A stretch of DNA of 64,000 nucleotides from NCBI RefSeq assembly GCF_033954455.1, contig NZ_CP121473.1, positions 5,318,501 to 5,382,500 of the forward strand. Direction: 5' to 3'. Below, piece by piece: positions 1-7,485 of this stretch. The first letter of the stretch is position 1; each line of letters begins with the position of its first letter. The position numbers and the translations under genes were made by a program. The stretch comes from Thiorhodovibrio litoralis (GTDB lineage Bacteria; Pseudomonadota; Gammaproteobacteria; Chromatiales; Chromatiaceae). The notes beneath the pieces are model-generated. The model did not search any database. It was given only the letters and a program-made list of their open reading frames with translations, and was not told the DNA's origin.

Positions 1-423
1 CTGATTGTACTGCCTGAAACGATCCGCCAGCTCCAGTAACAGTCCTTCCAGCGCCTCAGTCGGGGCGAAAGTTCGGCCATTGATCGTGAGCGGCTTGGCG
101 TTGAGCTGCTCCAGCACATCCTCGGCATCATGGACATCTTTGCAGCGCCCGATGCGCTTGCGCGCTTCAGCGTAGCGCAAGGCGACATGCTTGGGCATCA
201 CCTCGGCGGTATGCCAACTCACATCATCGCCGCTCAGGCTGGCGCTGACGTTGTCTTCGTCACGGTCGCTGGGCAGGTGAACTTCGATGGCATTGAGCGC
301 GACATCAGCGATGTAGATCGGCGTTTTCTCGGGCGCGATCACCAACTGGCAGTAGCCGCACTCGACATTGACCAGCAGCCATTCCTGGTCGCCTGCGATG
401 GTGACCGGGCAAAGGTACCATAT
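1..423 (-). pseudogene. Fragment of unknown gene, cut off by the IS element and by the window edge
   Basis: One minus-strand frame stays open from the window edge to the left inverted repeat of the neighbouring IS element at 424, about 141 codons. It reads through segments such as WYLCPVTIAGDQEW and LEQLNAKPLTINGRTF. An ATG at 486 exists in this frame but lies inside the IS, so it is unlikely to be the true start. I infer that the upstream part of this gene was displaced by the IS insertion. A short open minus frame at 1903–2067, ending just outside the other IS end, could be its other side, but I cannot prove they join. I do not recognise the family, and no membrane segment or signal peptide is visible. 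Confidence 0.4.
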
Positions 424-437
424 ATGGTCCGCCCCGC
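424..437 (+). repeat. Inverted repeat, transposase-downstream end of the IS110-type element
   Basis: ATGGTCCGCCCCGC, a perfect inverted match to the copy at 1885–1898. Confidence 0.75.
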
Positions 438-733
438 GATGCAAGAGGAAAATTGCTGATTTGGTAGAAGGAAACGTTGCAGCCATATATCCGGCATCGA
501 TATCGGGATCCATGTGGTCCCCGTGCCCTGATGGAATGCGCGTACCTCGCCGTCCTCAATCAGGGTCACAGTCTCAGCGTAAGCTGGCTTTGGAACCTTT
601 CGGGTTTTCAGCAAGGCGGTCGTACCTTTCATGCCATCACAGTGAAATTCACTCTTCGCAACTCGTGGTGTGGAACTCGGTTATCGCCCGTTCAAGGGCT
701 GGTTAAACGTGATTGTTCGTGGCCGGTGTGGCG
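438..733 (-). ncRNA. Candidate bridge-RNA region of the IS element
   Basis: This 296-bp stretch lies inside the IS between the transposase stop and the inverted repeat and holds no convincing gene. IS110-family elements are known to encode a structured bridge RNA in a non-coding end, and in the IS1111 branch that is the end downstream of the transposase, which is this segment. The assignment rests on position. I did not fold the RNA or identify target-binding and donor-binding loops. A 97-codon minus-strand ORF (632–339) crosses the region, but its product reads like non-coding sequence. Confidence 0.35.
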
Positions 734-1804
734 TTACGCCGTCACGGCCGCCGGCTTCGTGAGCGCGCCGCGCGACGGGTCGAAGGCCTTGCCAGTGGTC
801 ATCACCGCCCAGGCGATGCGCGCGAGCTTGTTAGCCATCGCAACAATGGCGACGTTGGCATGACGACGCTGCTTGAGATCGCGAGCCCAGTGACTGAGGG
901 CGTCCTCCTTTTTCTCAACCCAACGCATCATCGCGCGGGCGCCATGGATCAAGAGTTGGCGCAGATACACATCTCCGCGCTTGCTAATGCCAAGCAACCG
1001 CGCTTTCCCGCCGGTGGAGTGCTGTCGTGGCACCAGTCCAAGCCAGGCCGCCAGCGCCCGGCCGTTGTTGAACAACTCCCACTGATCGCCCAGGGTAGCG
1101 AGCAAGGCGGTGGCTACCAAGGGGCCGATGCCGGGGATCGTCCTCAACAGCTGGGCCGACTCGCTGGTGTCGGCGACAGTCTTGATTTGCGCATCGAAGT
1201 GAACGACGCGCGCATCGAGGTGACGGAGTTCTTCAAGGAGTCCGTGCAGCTCGGCACGAAAGCGCTCGCTCAGTCCATTCTCGGCGTCTTCAAGGATTTC
1301 AGGAAGCCGACGCATGGCCGCCGCGCGTCCTTGCGGCATGACGATGCCGTATTCGGCCAACAGCCCACGCGCCTGATTGACCAGCGCGGTGCGCTGACCG
1401 ATGACCTGCGAGCGCATGCGGTGGATGGCCTGAATGTCTTGTTGCTCAACGCTCTTGATCGGCACAAACCGCTGCCGGGGGCGTTGGGCCGCTTCGCAGA
1501 TCGCCTCGGCATCGGCGGCGTCGTTTTTGTTGGTCTTCACAAAGGGCTTCACATGCTGCGGCGCGATTAGCACCACCTCATGGCCAAAACCTTGGAAGGT
1601 GCGTGCCCAGTGATGCGCGCTGCCGCAGGCTTCCATGGCGACATGACACGGCGGCTGCTGGGCAATAAAGGCACTCAAGGCATGGCGCGCGAGCTTGCGG
1701 CTGAAGACCACCTCGCCTTGGGCATCAACGCCGAAAACGTGGACGCTATTCTTGGCCAAATCGATCCCGATGGTGGCGACGGGTTGTTTGCTAAACTTCT
1801 TCAT
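734..1804 (-). CDS. IS110-family transposase (DEDD, RuvC-like)
   Basis: A 356-residue DNA recombinase that moves the element using a RuvC-like domain and a C-terminal serine-bearing domain, guided by the element's RNA. The N-terminal domain shows the DEDD set: D15 (IGIDLAKNS), E58 (VAMEAC), D95 and D98 (NKNDAADAE). The C-terminal IS116/IS110/IS902 domain carries PGIGPLVATALL and the GISKRGD segment, which I take to hold the family's conserved serine. I chose the ATG at 1804, with a GGGAG-type ribosome site just upstream, over a longer reading from 1903 that would run through the inverted repeat. The protein appears intact, so the element may be active. Confidence 0.93.
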   Translation of the reverse strand: MKKFSKQPVATIGIDLAKNSVHVFGVDAQGEVVFSRKLARHALSAFIAQQPPCHVAMEACGSAHHWARTFQGFGHEVVLIAPQHVKPFVKTNKNDAADAEAICEAAQRPRQRFVPIKSVEQQDIQAIHRMRSQVIGQRTALVNQARGLLAEYGIVMPQGRAAAMRRLPEILEDAENGLSERFRAELHGLLEELRHLDARVVHFDAQIKTVADTSESAQLLRTIPGIGPLVATALLATLGDQWELFNNGRALAAWLGLVPRQHSTGGKARLLGISKRGDVYLRQLLIHGARAMMRWVEKKEDALSHWARDLKQRRHANVAIVAMANKLARIAWAVMTTGKAFDPSRGALTKPAAVTA

Positions 1805-1884
1805 GGGTCTGCTCCCTTCTTGATAGACGATAGCTGGGTTTGTTTTCCATCGCCTATTTTGCCCGCTTCGGGCTCGTTGTAGGA

Positions 1885-1898
1885 GCGGGGCGGACCAT
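1885..1898 (-). repeat. Inverted repeat, transposase-upstream end of the IS110-type element
   Basis: Reads ATGGTCCGCCCCGC on the minus strand; perfect partner of 424–437. Between this repeat and the toxin gene at 2068 there is only a short open minus frame (1903–2067) that I cannot identify. Confidence 0.75.
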
Positions 1899-2067
1899 CT
1901 CATTAGGAGAAACCGGGGCGCTGCTGGTAGGGCGTTGGCGGCTGATCGAGGGCGAGCTGGCCGAGGATGTCGGCGTGGAGAATGAACTGGTGTTTGAGCA
2001 TCGTGGTGCGACTTGCGTCATGGTCTTTAAGCGTGGTGATGCGCCTTGCGACCTCGCCCGCCAGTCG

Positions 2068-2472
2068 CTACGAGCGATTTAACCAGTTTTCCGTGCGCAG
2101 GCCAGGGACGCGGTTGAACTCGTTCTGATTGTCCGTCACCACGATCACATCCAGCGCCAAGCCTTGCGCAGCGATCCAAAGGTCATTCGCGCCAATCGGG
2201 GTTCCGCAGCGCTCAAGATGGGCGCGGATTTCGCCATAGCGTCGGCTGACACGCGCATCAATGGGTACCAGCGCTAAGGTGTCCACCAACTTCGCGAGAC
2301 GTCCCGCGTTCTGCTCGCGATAAGCGCTCTTTTCGACGCCGAACTCAAGCTCGCCCAAGACCACAGGGGAGAGCAGAAGATCGGCCAACAGCCTTTGCTC
2401 CAGTTGGCGCTTGACCGAGGCGACCTCCTTCATCGCCGCGATCATGATGTTGGTGTCGAGGAGGTAGCGCAC
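2068..2472 (-). CDS. vapC: VapC-like PIN-domain toxin
   Basis: A 134-residue PIN-domain protein, the ribonuclease toxin half of a type II toxin–antitoxin pair. It starts MRYLLDTNIM, with the first acidic metal ligand at D6. It has the VLGELEFG helix with the second acidic residue, and later GANDLWIAA and VVTDNQNEFNRVPGL, which carry the remaining acidic ligands. Length and motif order match the VapC/FitB type. The antitoxin gene ends 12 bases upstream on the same strand, so the two are co-transcribed. No disruption is seen. Confidence 0.9.
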   Translation of the reverse strand: MRYLLDTNIMIAAMKEVASVKRQLEQRLLADLLLSPVVLGELEFGVEKSAYREQNAGRLAKLVDTLALVPIDARVSRRYGEIRAHLERCGTPIGANDLWIAAQGLALDVIVVTDNQNEFNRVPGLRTENWLNRS

Positions 2473-2484
2473 CGGCGATGTCCT

Positions 2485-2715
2485 CTACAACGCCGCGACC
2501 GGCTCCGGTGTCTCCTCATCCGGCGCCACCAGATCGATCTCCTCGAGATTGTCCCAGAACGGGCGAAAGGCCTCTGCCGCGCTGGTCGGCGCGTCGGGCA
2601 CCAGTCGGGCGATGACACGCCCCCGGCGCGTGATAGCGACCGTCTCACCCGCTTCCACAGCGGCCAGCAAGCCGGAAAACGCCGCCTTGGCTTCCGTCAC
2701 CTGAACCTGTCGCAT
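2485..2715 (-). CDS. Phd/YefM-like antitoxin
   Basis: A 76-residue antitoxin partner of the downstream VapC. It starts MRQVQVTEAKAAFSGLL and continues into GETVAITRRGRVIARLVPD, the typical Phd/YefM fold that binds DNA and neutralises the toxin through its C-terminal tail. The ATG at 2715 is preceded by a good ribosome site (GAGGAG); a longer start at 2790 would include the putative operator. It probably represses its own promoter together with the toxin. Confidence 0.88.
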   Translation of the reverse strand: MRQVQVTEAKAAFSGLLAAVEAGETVAITRRGRVIARLVPDAPTSAAEAFRPFWDNLEEIDLVAPDEETPEPVAAL

Positions 2716-2733
2716 GAAAAGCTCCTCAGACAA

Positions 2734-2747
2734 TGACCATGTGGTCA
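2734..2747. promoter_or_regulatory. Candidate operator of the Phd–VapC pair
   Basis: TGACCATGTGGTCA has 6-bp arms (TGACCA/TGGTCA) in inverted repeat around two bases. It lies 19 bases upstream of the antitoxin start. Phd/YefM antitoxins commonly bind such short palindromes to autoregulate; the assignment is by position and symmetry. Confidence 0.5.
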
Positions 2748-2823
2748 GAATAACCCCTGCCCCGTTCGGAGACAAGGTGCATTCAGGCATGGCTGGCGTG
2801 GGTGGCGAGCGCTTGGGCTGACC

Positions 2824-4401
2824 TTAAGCAGAGCGAATAACCTCACGCTCAATGCGCCTATAGAGCTGGATCAGCTTTTCTTCAAGGCTGCGCGTGAAGC
2901 CCACCACATCCATCAGCGGCGCACAACGCATGCGCTTACGCAGGCCAGTGCGCAGGGCGCGTAACCGGTCCGGGTCATTGGCCAGCGCAACCGCCAGTCG
3001 CACGTAGTCTTGCGCACCTGCCGCGGCCAGCTCCGCCAGACCAATCGCCGAGAGCAAGGCGAAGCCCTGGCGACTGACCACCCGCCCCTGTGGCCAGGTG
3101 ATCACGGGCACGCCCATCCACAGCGCTTCGCAGCTGGTCAGGCCGCCGGTGAAGGGGAAGGGATCGAGCGCGATGTCCAGCTCCGCGTATTCTGTCAGCA
3201 GGTCGGCATGAAAGCTCGGGCCGCGCAGCTCAATGCGCTCGGCGGCGATGCCTCGGGTCATAAAGGCTTGGGTCACCCGCTGGCGCAAGGCGGCGTCGTT
3301 GAAGGTGCGCCATTTGAGGAGCAGGCGGGAATCCGGCACCGCGGTCAGGATCTGAGCCCAGAGGTCGTAGACGCCGTCATTGAGCTTGGCGGTGTTGTTG
3401 AAGCTGCCGAAGGTGATCCAACCGTTGCGTTCAGCCGGCGGCGGCGACAGCTCCTTGGGTGCCCAGGGCACCGGCTGATAGCACCAGCGCCCGGCAGGCA
3501 GGCGCAGGATGGGTTCGACGAACTGGGCCTCGGTGCCTTCCGGGGCGTGCCAGGGGTCGAGCAGCACGGCCTCCAGGGTGGTGAGTCCCGTGGTGGCGAA
3601 GTAACCCAGCCAGCTCACTTGCACCGGCGCGGGGCGGTGGGCGAAGACGCTCAGGCGCGAGCCAGCGGTGTGGCCGGAGAGGTCGATCAGGACATCGATC
3701 TGGTCGGTCTGGATGCACTGCGCCAGGGCGGCATCATCCAGCCGGGTGATGTCACGCACGGCGCCGCCGGTGGCCCGGCAGCTGGCGGTGATCGCGCGGG
3801 TGACCCAGTCGGTTTGGGCGCTGGCGTTGTAGGCAAAGGCGGTGATGCGCTGGAGGTCATGGGCGCCCAGCACGGGGTTGAGGAACAGTCCAACGGTGTG
3901 CTGGCACAGATCCGCGCTGACATAGCCCAGGCGCAGCGGGCGGTTCTTCAGTGGCTTGAGTGGCGGGCGCGCACGCGCGCCGCCAGCTCGGTCGATGGCC
4001 CAGTCGCCCCAGGCGCGGGCGGCGTTGAAGCGCTCGGTATCGCTGATGGCCGGGTCGTATTCTTGGCCCACCAGCAGGTTGCGGCGAATGATGGGATGGT
4101 CCGGCAGCTGGCTTTGCAGGCGGGCGTAGTGAGTACGCGAGGCGGCGTGGTTGTCGCGCTCGCGCTCCACATTGGCGAGCGTGACCCAGGGGCGCAGATC
4201 CTTCGGGGCCAGGGCGAGGGCTTGCCGGCAGCTGTCCTCGGCCTCGCTGAGGAAGCCAAATTGGTTCAGGAGATTCGCGACATCCAGCAGCTGGTCCGGG
4301 GTGACTGCGGGATCGCAGCGGAGCTGTTGGCACAGGCGGAGTAGCTCAGAGAAATTGGCCTTGGCGGCTTGGCTGCGGGCGGTTTGGAGCAGGCGGTTCA
4401 T
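2824..4401 (-). CDS. TPR protein with SPINDLY/O-GlcNAc-transferase-like (GT41) domain
   Basis: A 525-residue cytoplasmic glycosyltransferase that should move a sugar from a UDP-sugar onto Ser/Thr of a protein. Residues ~5–110 are TPR-like helices that would recognise the acceptor. The GT41 N-lobe begins ~155 with LRLGYVSADLCQHTVGLF, which has the catalytic-type His, and includes IDLSGHTAGSRLSVFAHRPAP. The C-lobe has FGSFNNTAKL, whose Lys corresponds to the UDP-contacting Lys of eukaryotic OGT, and DIALDPFPFTGGLTSCEALWMGVPV. It is shorter than most bacterial GT41 proteins because only two or three TPRs remain. The GT4 gene ends 15 bases upstream on the same strand. The acceptor is unknown; a surface protein is likely. 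Confidence 0.88.
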   Translation of the reverse strand: MNRLLQTARSQAAKANFSELLRLCQQLRCDPAVTPDQLLDVANLLNQFGFLSEAEDSCRQALALAPKDLRPWVTLANVERERDNHAASRTHYARLQSQLPDHPIIRRNLLVGQEYDPAISDTERFNAARAWGDWAIDRAGGARARPPLKPLKNRPLRLGYVSADLCQHTVGLFLNPVLGAHDLQRITAFAYNASAQTDWVTRAITASCRATGGAVRDITRLDDAALAQCIQTDQIDVLIDLSGHTAGSRLSVFAHRPAPVQVSWLGYFATTGLTTLEAVLLDPWHAPEGTEAQFVEPILRLPAGRWCYQPVPWAPKELSPPPAERNGWITFGSFNNTAKLNDGVYDLWAQILTAVPDSRLLLKWRTFNDAALRQRVTQAFMTRGIAAERIELRGPSFHADLLTEYAELDIALDPFPFTGGLTSCEALWMGVPVITWPQGRVVSRQGFALLSAIGLAELAAAGAQDYVRLAVALANDPDRLRALRTGLRKRMRCAPLMDVVGFTRSLEEKLIQLYRRIEREVIRSA

Positions 4402-4416
4402 CAGGGATTGGTCGAC

Positions 4417-5670
4417 TTATCCCAGCCCCTCGACCCAGGCCAACTGCCGTGGCAGGCACACGCGCTTGAGGTCATAGGTCGCCTGGGCAAAGGCGCGGGC
4501 TTGGTTACCCAGGCGCTGTCTTGCGCTGGGGTCTTCAAGCAACTGGTCAATGGCCTCAACCAACCCGGCGGTGTCGAAGAAGTCGACCAGCCGACCGGTT
4601 TCATTGTGCGCGATGGCTTCTGTGACCGGGGCGGTGTCGCTGGCGACGATGGCGCAGCCCAGGCTCATGGCTTCGAGCAGGCTCCAAGAGAGCACGAAGG
4701 GATAGGTCAGGTAGACATGGACGCGCGAGAGGCGCAACACGGCGATGAAGGGCGCATAGTCGAGCTTGCCGAGGAAATGCACCCGCGCCCAGTCGGCATC
4801 GGGGATGTGTGGGCGGACTTCGTCGATGAAGATGTGCTTCCAGGTCTTATGGCCATGGACAGCCGGATCAGGGCGGGCGCCATAGCTCACATCCTCGCCA
4901 CCGACGATCAACACCCGCGCCTGTGGGCGGCGCTTGAGCAGCTCGGGCAGCGCGCGCATGAAGCGGTGGTAACCGCGATAGGGCTCGAGGTTGCGGTTGA
5001 CGAAGGTGACCACCTCGTCCGCCCGGCTCAAGCGGAGTTGGGCGCCGGAGTCGGTGGTGAGGGTCAGTTCCACACCCGAGTCAGGAGCCAGGGCGTCGGT
5101 ATCAATGCCGTCGTGAATCACCTGGATGTGGTGGCGAAAGCGCTCGGGGAAGGTGCTGGCCTGATAGTGCGTTGGGCTCAGGCCCGCGTCGGCGATTTCA
5201 AAGTGCGCGAGGTTGTTGAGGTTCTTCAGTCGCAAGCGGCAGACATCGCCGGGGTCCCGGGGCGGAAACTCGGGGTCGAAACCGACATCGGCGCCTTGGG
5301 GGTGGTAGAAGAACTCGCAATATAGCCCAAGCTTGGCGCCTGGCCAGACGTCTTTGAGAAACAGGCTCTCGCCCCAGCCGTGGTGGGCGATGATCACCTC
5401 CGGCGCGTAGCCTTCGGCCTTGAGCGCCAGAGCGGCGCGAAAGCAAGCATCGGCGCGGATGGTTTTGGTCTCGAAGTCGCTGACCCAGGGGTGCACCCCG
5501 GCGGTGGTCCCGCGCTTGACCTGGTAGGGACGCAGCTGCACGCCCTGCCAGGTTTGTGGGGGGATCGCGCGCAACGGCATCGCGGTCACCTGATGGCCGC
5601 GTTGCACCAGCGCAGGGGCCAGGTGTTTGAACTGGCCAGGGAAGTTTTGGTGCATGAGCAGGATGTTCAC
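4417..5670 (-). CDS. GT4-type glycosyltransferase, copy 1
   Basis: A 417-residue GT-B glycosyltransferase. The N-terminal MHQNFPGQFKHLAPAL segment is the family's typical acceptor-side domain. The C-terminal Rossmann half carries NRNLEPYRGYHRFMRALP, LIVGGEDVSYG and LLEAMSLGCAIVASDTAPVTEAI, with the E-x7-E type donor motif. A GTG start is used. A nearly identical copy lies at 10985–12247. It precedes the GT41 gene by 15 bases and probably works in the same glycan or glycoprotein pathway. The 13-bp motif AGTGTAGCSGATT lies about 36 bases upstream. Confidence 0.9.
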   Translation of the reverse strand: MNILLMHQNFPGQFKHLAPALVQRGHQVTAMPLRAIPPQTWQGVQLRPYQVKRGTTAGVHPWVSDFETKTIRADACFRAALALKAEGYAPEVIIAHHGWGESLFLKDVWPGAKLGLYCEFFYHPQGADVGFDPEFPPRDPGDVCRLRLKNLNNLAHFEIADAGLSPTHYQASTFPERFRHHIQVIHDGIDTDALAPDSGVELTLTTDSGAQLRLSRADEVVTFVNRNLEPYRGYHRFMRALPELLKRRPQARVLIVGGEDVSYGARPDPAVHGHKTWKHIFIDEVRPHIPDADWARVHFLGKLDYAPFIAVLRLSRVHVYLTYPFVLSWSLLEAMSLGCAIVASDTAPVTEAIAHNETGRLVDFFDTAGLVEAIDQLLEDPSARQRLGNQARAFAQATYDLKRVCLPRQLAWVEGLG

Positions 5671-5705
5671 AGCGGGGAGCGGTCGGTTTTGGTTAAACCT
5701 GCGCG

Positions 5706-5840
5706 AGTGTAGCGGATTAACCGGCAGCAGTGCTGGTGCTGAGCCCCAACACCTCCACCAACGGCTACAGCACGGCGACTACCGCACGAACCTCTTCATC
5801 AACCACAACCCGGAGGCCTGGGCGCTGGCGGATGTGGTGT
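5706..5840 (+). repeat. Duplicated remnant, copy 1
   Basis: This stretch matches 9781–9914 closely over about 100 bp. In one plus-strand frame both copies read a common peptide segment, N-P-E-A-W-A-L-A-D-V-V, preceded by a YR-type stretch, so they look like remains of the 3' end of the same gene. Both are preceded by the 13-bp motif AGTGTAGCSGATT (here 5706–5718). I do not recognise the parent gene. The remaining sequence up to 5914 shows nothing else. Confidence 0.55.
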
Positions 5841-5914
5841 TGGTTACAGCGGGGTTGCGTGTGGCGGGTTGATGTGGCCCGACGCGGTAGTTCGACCGTT
5901 TGCCACTGGAGACT

Positions 5915-6178
5915 TCAGTCAGCTGTCTCGGGCATTTCGGAACTCAGGTCAGCGCCTGCTTGCCGGTCTTCGTCATCCAGTCGATCCAGAATTTTAAGTG
6001 CTTGCTTGATGTCGCCCGTCGCAGCCATCGCCCGGAAATGGTTTTCAGTATCCCAGGCTGCCAAAGCGCGAGCACTCAGATCCTCGACCAATTTGTTGGT
6101 GGTGAGTCCGCGACTACGTGCCAGAGAGTCCAAGCGCGCCGCCGTGTCGTCCGGCAAGTGGATCGTTAATGTTGTCAT
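5915..6178 (-). CDS. Ribbon-helix-helix antitoxin
   Basis: An 87-residue small DNA-binding protein, MTTLTIHLPDDTAARLDSLA…, with the β-strand and two helices of an RHH/CopG fold in the first ~45 residues and an acidic tail (DRLDDEDRQAG). It should neutralise the PIN toxin encoded just upstream. The start at 6178 has GGAGA 8 bases upstream and overlaps the toxin stop as TGATG, so translation is coupled. Toxin first and antitoxin second is the less common order. Confidence 0.8.
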   Translation of the reverse strand: MTTLTIHLPDDTAARLDSLARSRGLTTNKLVEDLSARALAAWDTENHFRAMAATGDIKQALKILDRLDDEDRQAGADLSSEMPETAD

Positions 6179-6594
6179 CACCATTTCTCCAGACATTGAG
6201 CAGGCGTCAGCGAACTCAGCTGATCAAACACCAGTTCTCCTCGGGAAAAATCCCGCACGTTATGCGTCACGATTGCGGCAGCCCCTCCCGCCAGGGCAAG
6301 CTCCACCAAGTGGTTGTCTGCTTCATCAGGGAGATTGGGACGCCAACCATAATAAATCGTCACCCATCGACCGCGTTGCGCCAATGCCGCCAGCACCTGT
6401 TGCCTTTCTTGTGCAGTGGTCTTCATGCTCCATACATCGCGCCCCAACAGATCGCAATACTCCTGCCACAAGGCATTTCCGAACAGCGGTTGATAACTGC
6501 CGGATAGCGCGCGACGCAAAACTTCGCGCGATGCGCCACCTGCCGAGCGCAGTCCCGCGACAAAGACGTTTGTATCAATTACCAGCCGAACCAT
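6178..6594 (-). CDS. PIN-domain toxin (COG1569/TIGR00305 type)
   Basis: A 138-residue PIN ribonuclease-like toxin. It opens MVRLVIDTNVFVAGL with the first acidic ligand, has NALWQEYCDLL, and near the end ADNHLVELAL and IVTHNVRDFSRGEL. This spacing is typical of the 'putative toxin component, PIN family' group rather than classical VapC. Its stop overlaps the start of the RHH antitoxin. A copy of the AGTGTAGCSGATT motif lies 94 bases upstream of the start. Confidence 0.88.
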   Translation of the reverse strand: MVRLVIDTNVFVAGLRSAGGASREVLRRALSGSYQPLFGNALWQEYCDLLGRDVWSMKTTAQERQQVLAALAQRGRWVTIYYGWRPNLPDEADNHLVELALAGGAAAIVTHNVRDFSRGELVFDQLSSLTPAQCLEKW

Positions 6595-6820
6595 AGCAAC
6601 AGCAAAGCCCGGTGCTTCTATTCAGGAGCCTGTCGTCGTCGCTCTTCATGGTAGTGTCAGTGGCCTGGGTGTCGGCTGTCATCGCGGGAGTGTAGCCGAT
6701 TCGCGCGGGCGGGAGTAAGCCACCCTACCCCGGAACATGCCCCACCGCCAACGCCCGCAGCGCAGCCTCCGCCAGCGGCTTTCGATGCGGTTGCATCCAC
6801 ACCACCATGGCATGGCGCCC

Positions 6821-7480
6821 CTAACCGCGCACCCAGGCGTCGGCCTGAACTTGTCCCTGTGCGCTCGGTGCTAAGCCGAGCCAATCAATGAGCCGTTTGC
6901 GTGAGGCAGGGTCCTGGCGAAAGCGCTCGAAATTCAGCATCAGTGCGTCATCAGGCTGGGCGAGGAGGTGTTCGAAGATGGCCTGGTAGATTCTGCTCGC
7001 GCCTGCGGCGCCGTAGGGCGCCCCCCAACCACGGCGCTGTCGCGATGTTTCGATGGCGCTGAACGGGCGCATCATGATCAGCCAGCGGGGGTTACAGACG
7101 GCGGCCATCTCAGGCATCACGAAGGCCAGCAGGGGATGTTTCAGAACCAGCTGTGTGCTGGCGTTGGATCTGGCTTGCGCGCATTGGTCCTGCCACCATG
7201 ACTGAAACCAGTCGGCAAACCCCTCGCCCCGCTGCGCACGGCGGCACAACTGCTGCTCATCCACCGCCTCAAGCAAAGCCGCGCGCAAGGCGGTGGGCTC
7301 GTAGCTGCTCGGCGTCATGGGGTCATTGAGTTGCAGATGCGGTGGGCAGCTGTAGGCACCCAGGCGCTCTAGATAGCCGGTTAACGCGGTGGTGCCACTG
7401 GAGAAGGCGCCCAGCACGACAAGGGTCGTGCAGTCCCTTTGACTTGGGCGTTGGCGGTTGGACTCTGTCGTCGTGGTCAC
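6821..7480 (-). CDS. Sulfotransferase-like P-loop protein
   Basis: A 219-residue protein beginning (GTG start) with about 20 hydrophilic residues, then LVVLGAFSSGTTALTGYLERLG. This is a PAPS-binding P-loop of the G-x4-G-T-T type seen in small prokaryotic sulfotransferases. A second helix with HPLLAFVMPEMAAV and RWLIMMRPFSAIETSRQRRG fits the 3'-phosphate-binding region. It follows the TPR/GT41-like gene with a 5-base gap. The sulfate acceptor is unknown; a glycan on a surface protein is a reasonable guess. About 220 bp downstream, up to 6594, hold only the repeated motif at 6688–6700. Confidence 0.65.
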   Translation of the reverse strand: MTTTTESNRQRPSQRDCTTLVVLGAFSSGTTALTGYLERLGAYSCPPHLQLNDPMTPSSYEPTALRAALLEAVDEQQLCRRAQRGEGFADWFQSWWQDQCAQARSNASTQLVLKHPLLAFVMPEMAAVCNPRWLIMMRPFSAIETSRQRRGWGAPYGAAGASRIYQAIFEHLLAQPDDALMLNFERFRQDPASRKRLIDWLGLAPSAQGQVQADAWVRG

Positions 7481-7485
7481 GGCAT

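Larger units (their letters stand above)
424..1898 (-). mobile_element. IS110-family (IS1111-group-like) insertion sequence
   Basis: A 1475-bp unit is bounded by a perfect 14-bp inverted repeat, ATGGTCCGCCCCGC, read inward at 424–437 and again inward on the minus strand at 1898–1885. It contains one DEDD transposase (734–1804, minus strand), about 80 bp before the start codon and about 300 bp of non-coding DNA after the stop. Size, single transposase and short subterminal inverted repeats fit the IS1111 branch of IS110. In that branch the true ends lie a few bases outside the repeats and no clear target duplication is made. The exact ends are therefore uncertain by several bases. Confidence 0.75.

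Noticed and set aside
339-632. A 97-codon minus-strand ORF inside the IS element
   Set aside because: It lies wholly between the transposase stop and the inverted repeat, has no recognisable product and fits the non-coding end of an IS1111-type element.
713-1570. Long plus-strand ORF opposite the transposase
   Set aside because: Antisense shadow of the well-supported IS110 transposase.
3010-5712. Long plus-strand ORFs (318–444 codons) opposite the GT41 and GT4 genes
   Set aside because: High-GC antisense frames with no family features; similar shadows recur opposite every large gene in the window.
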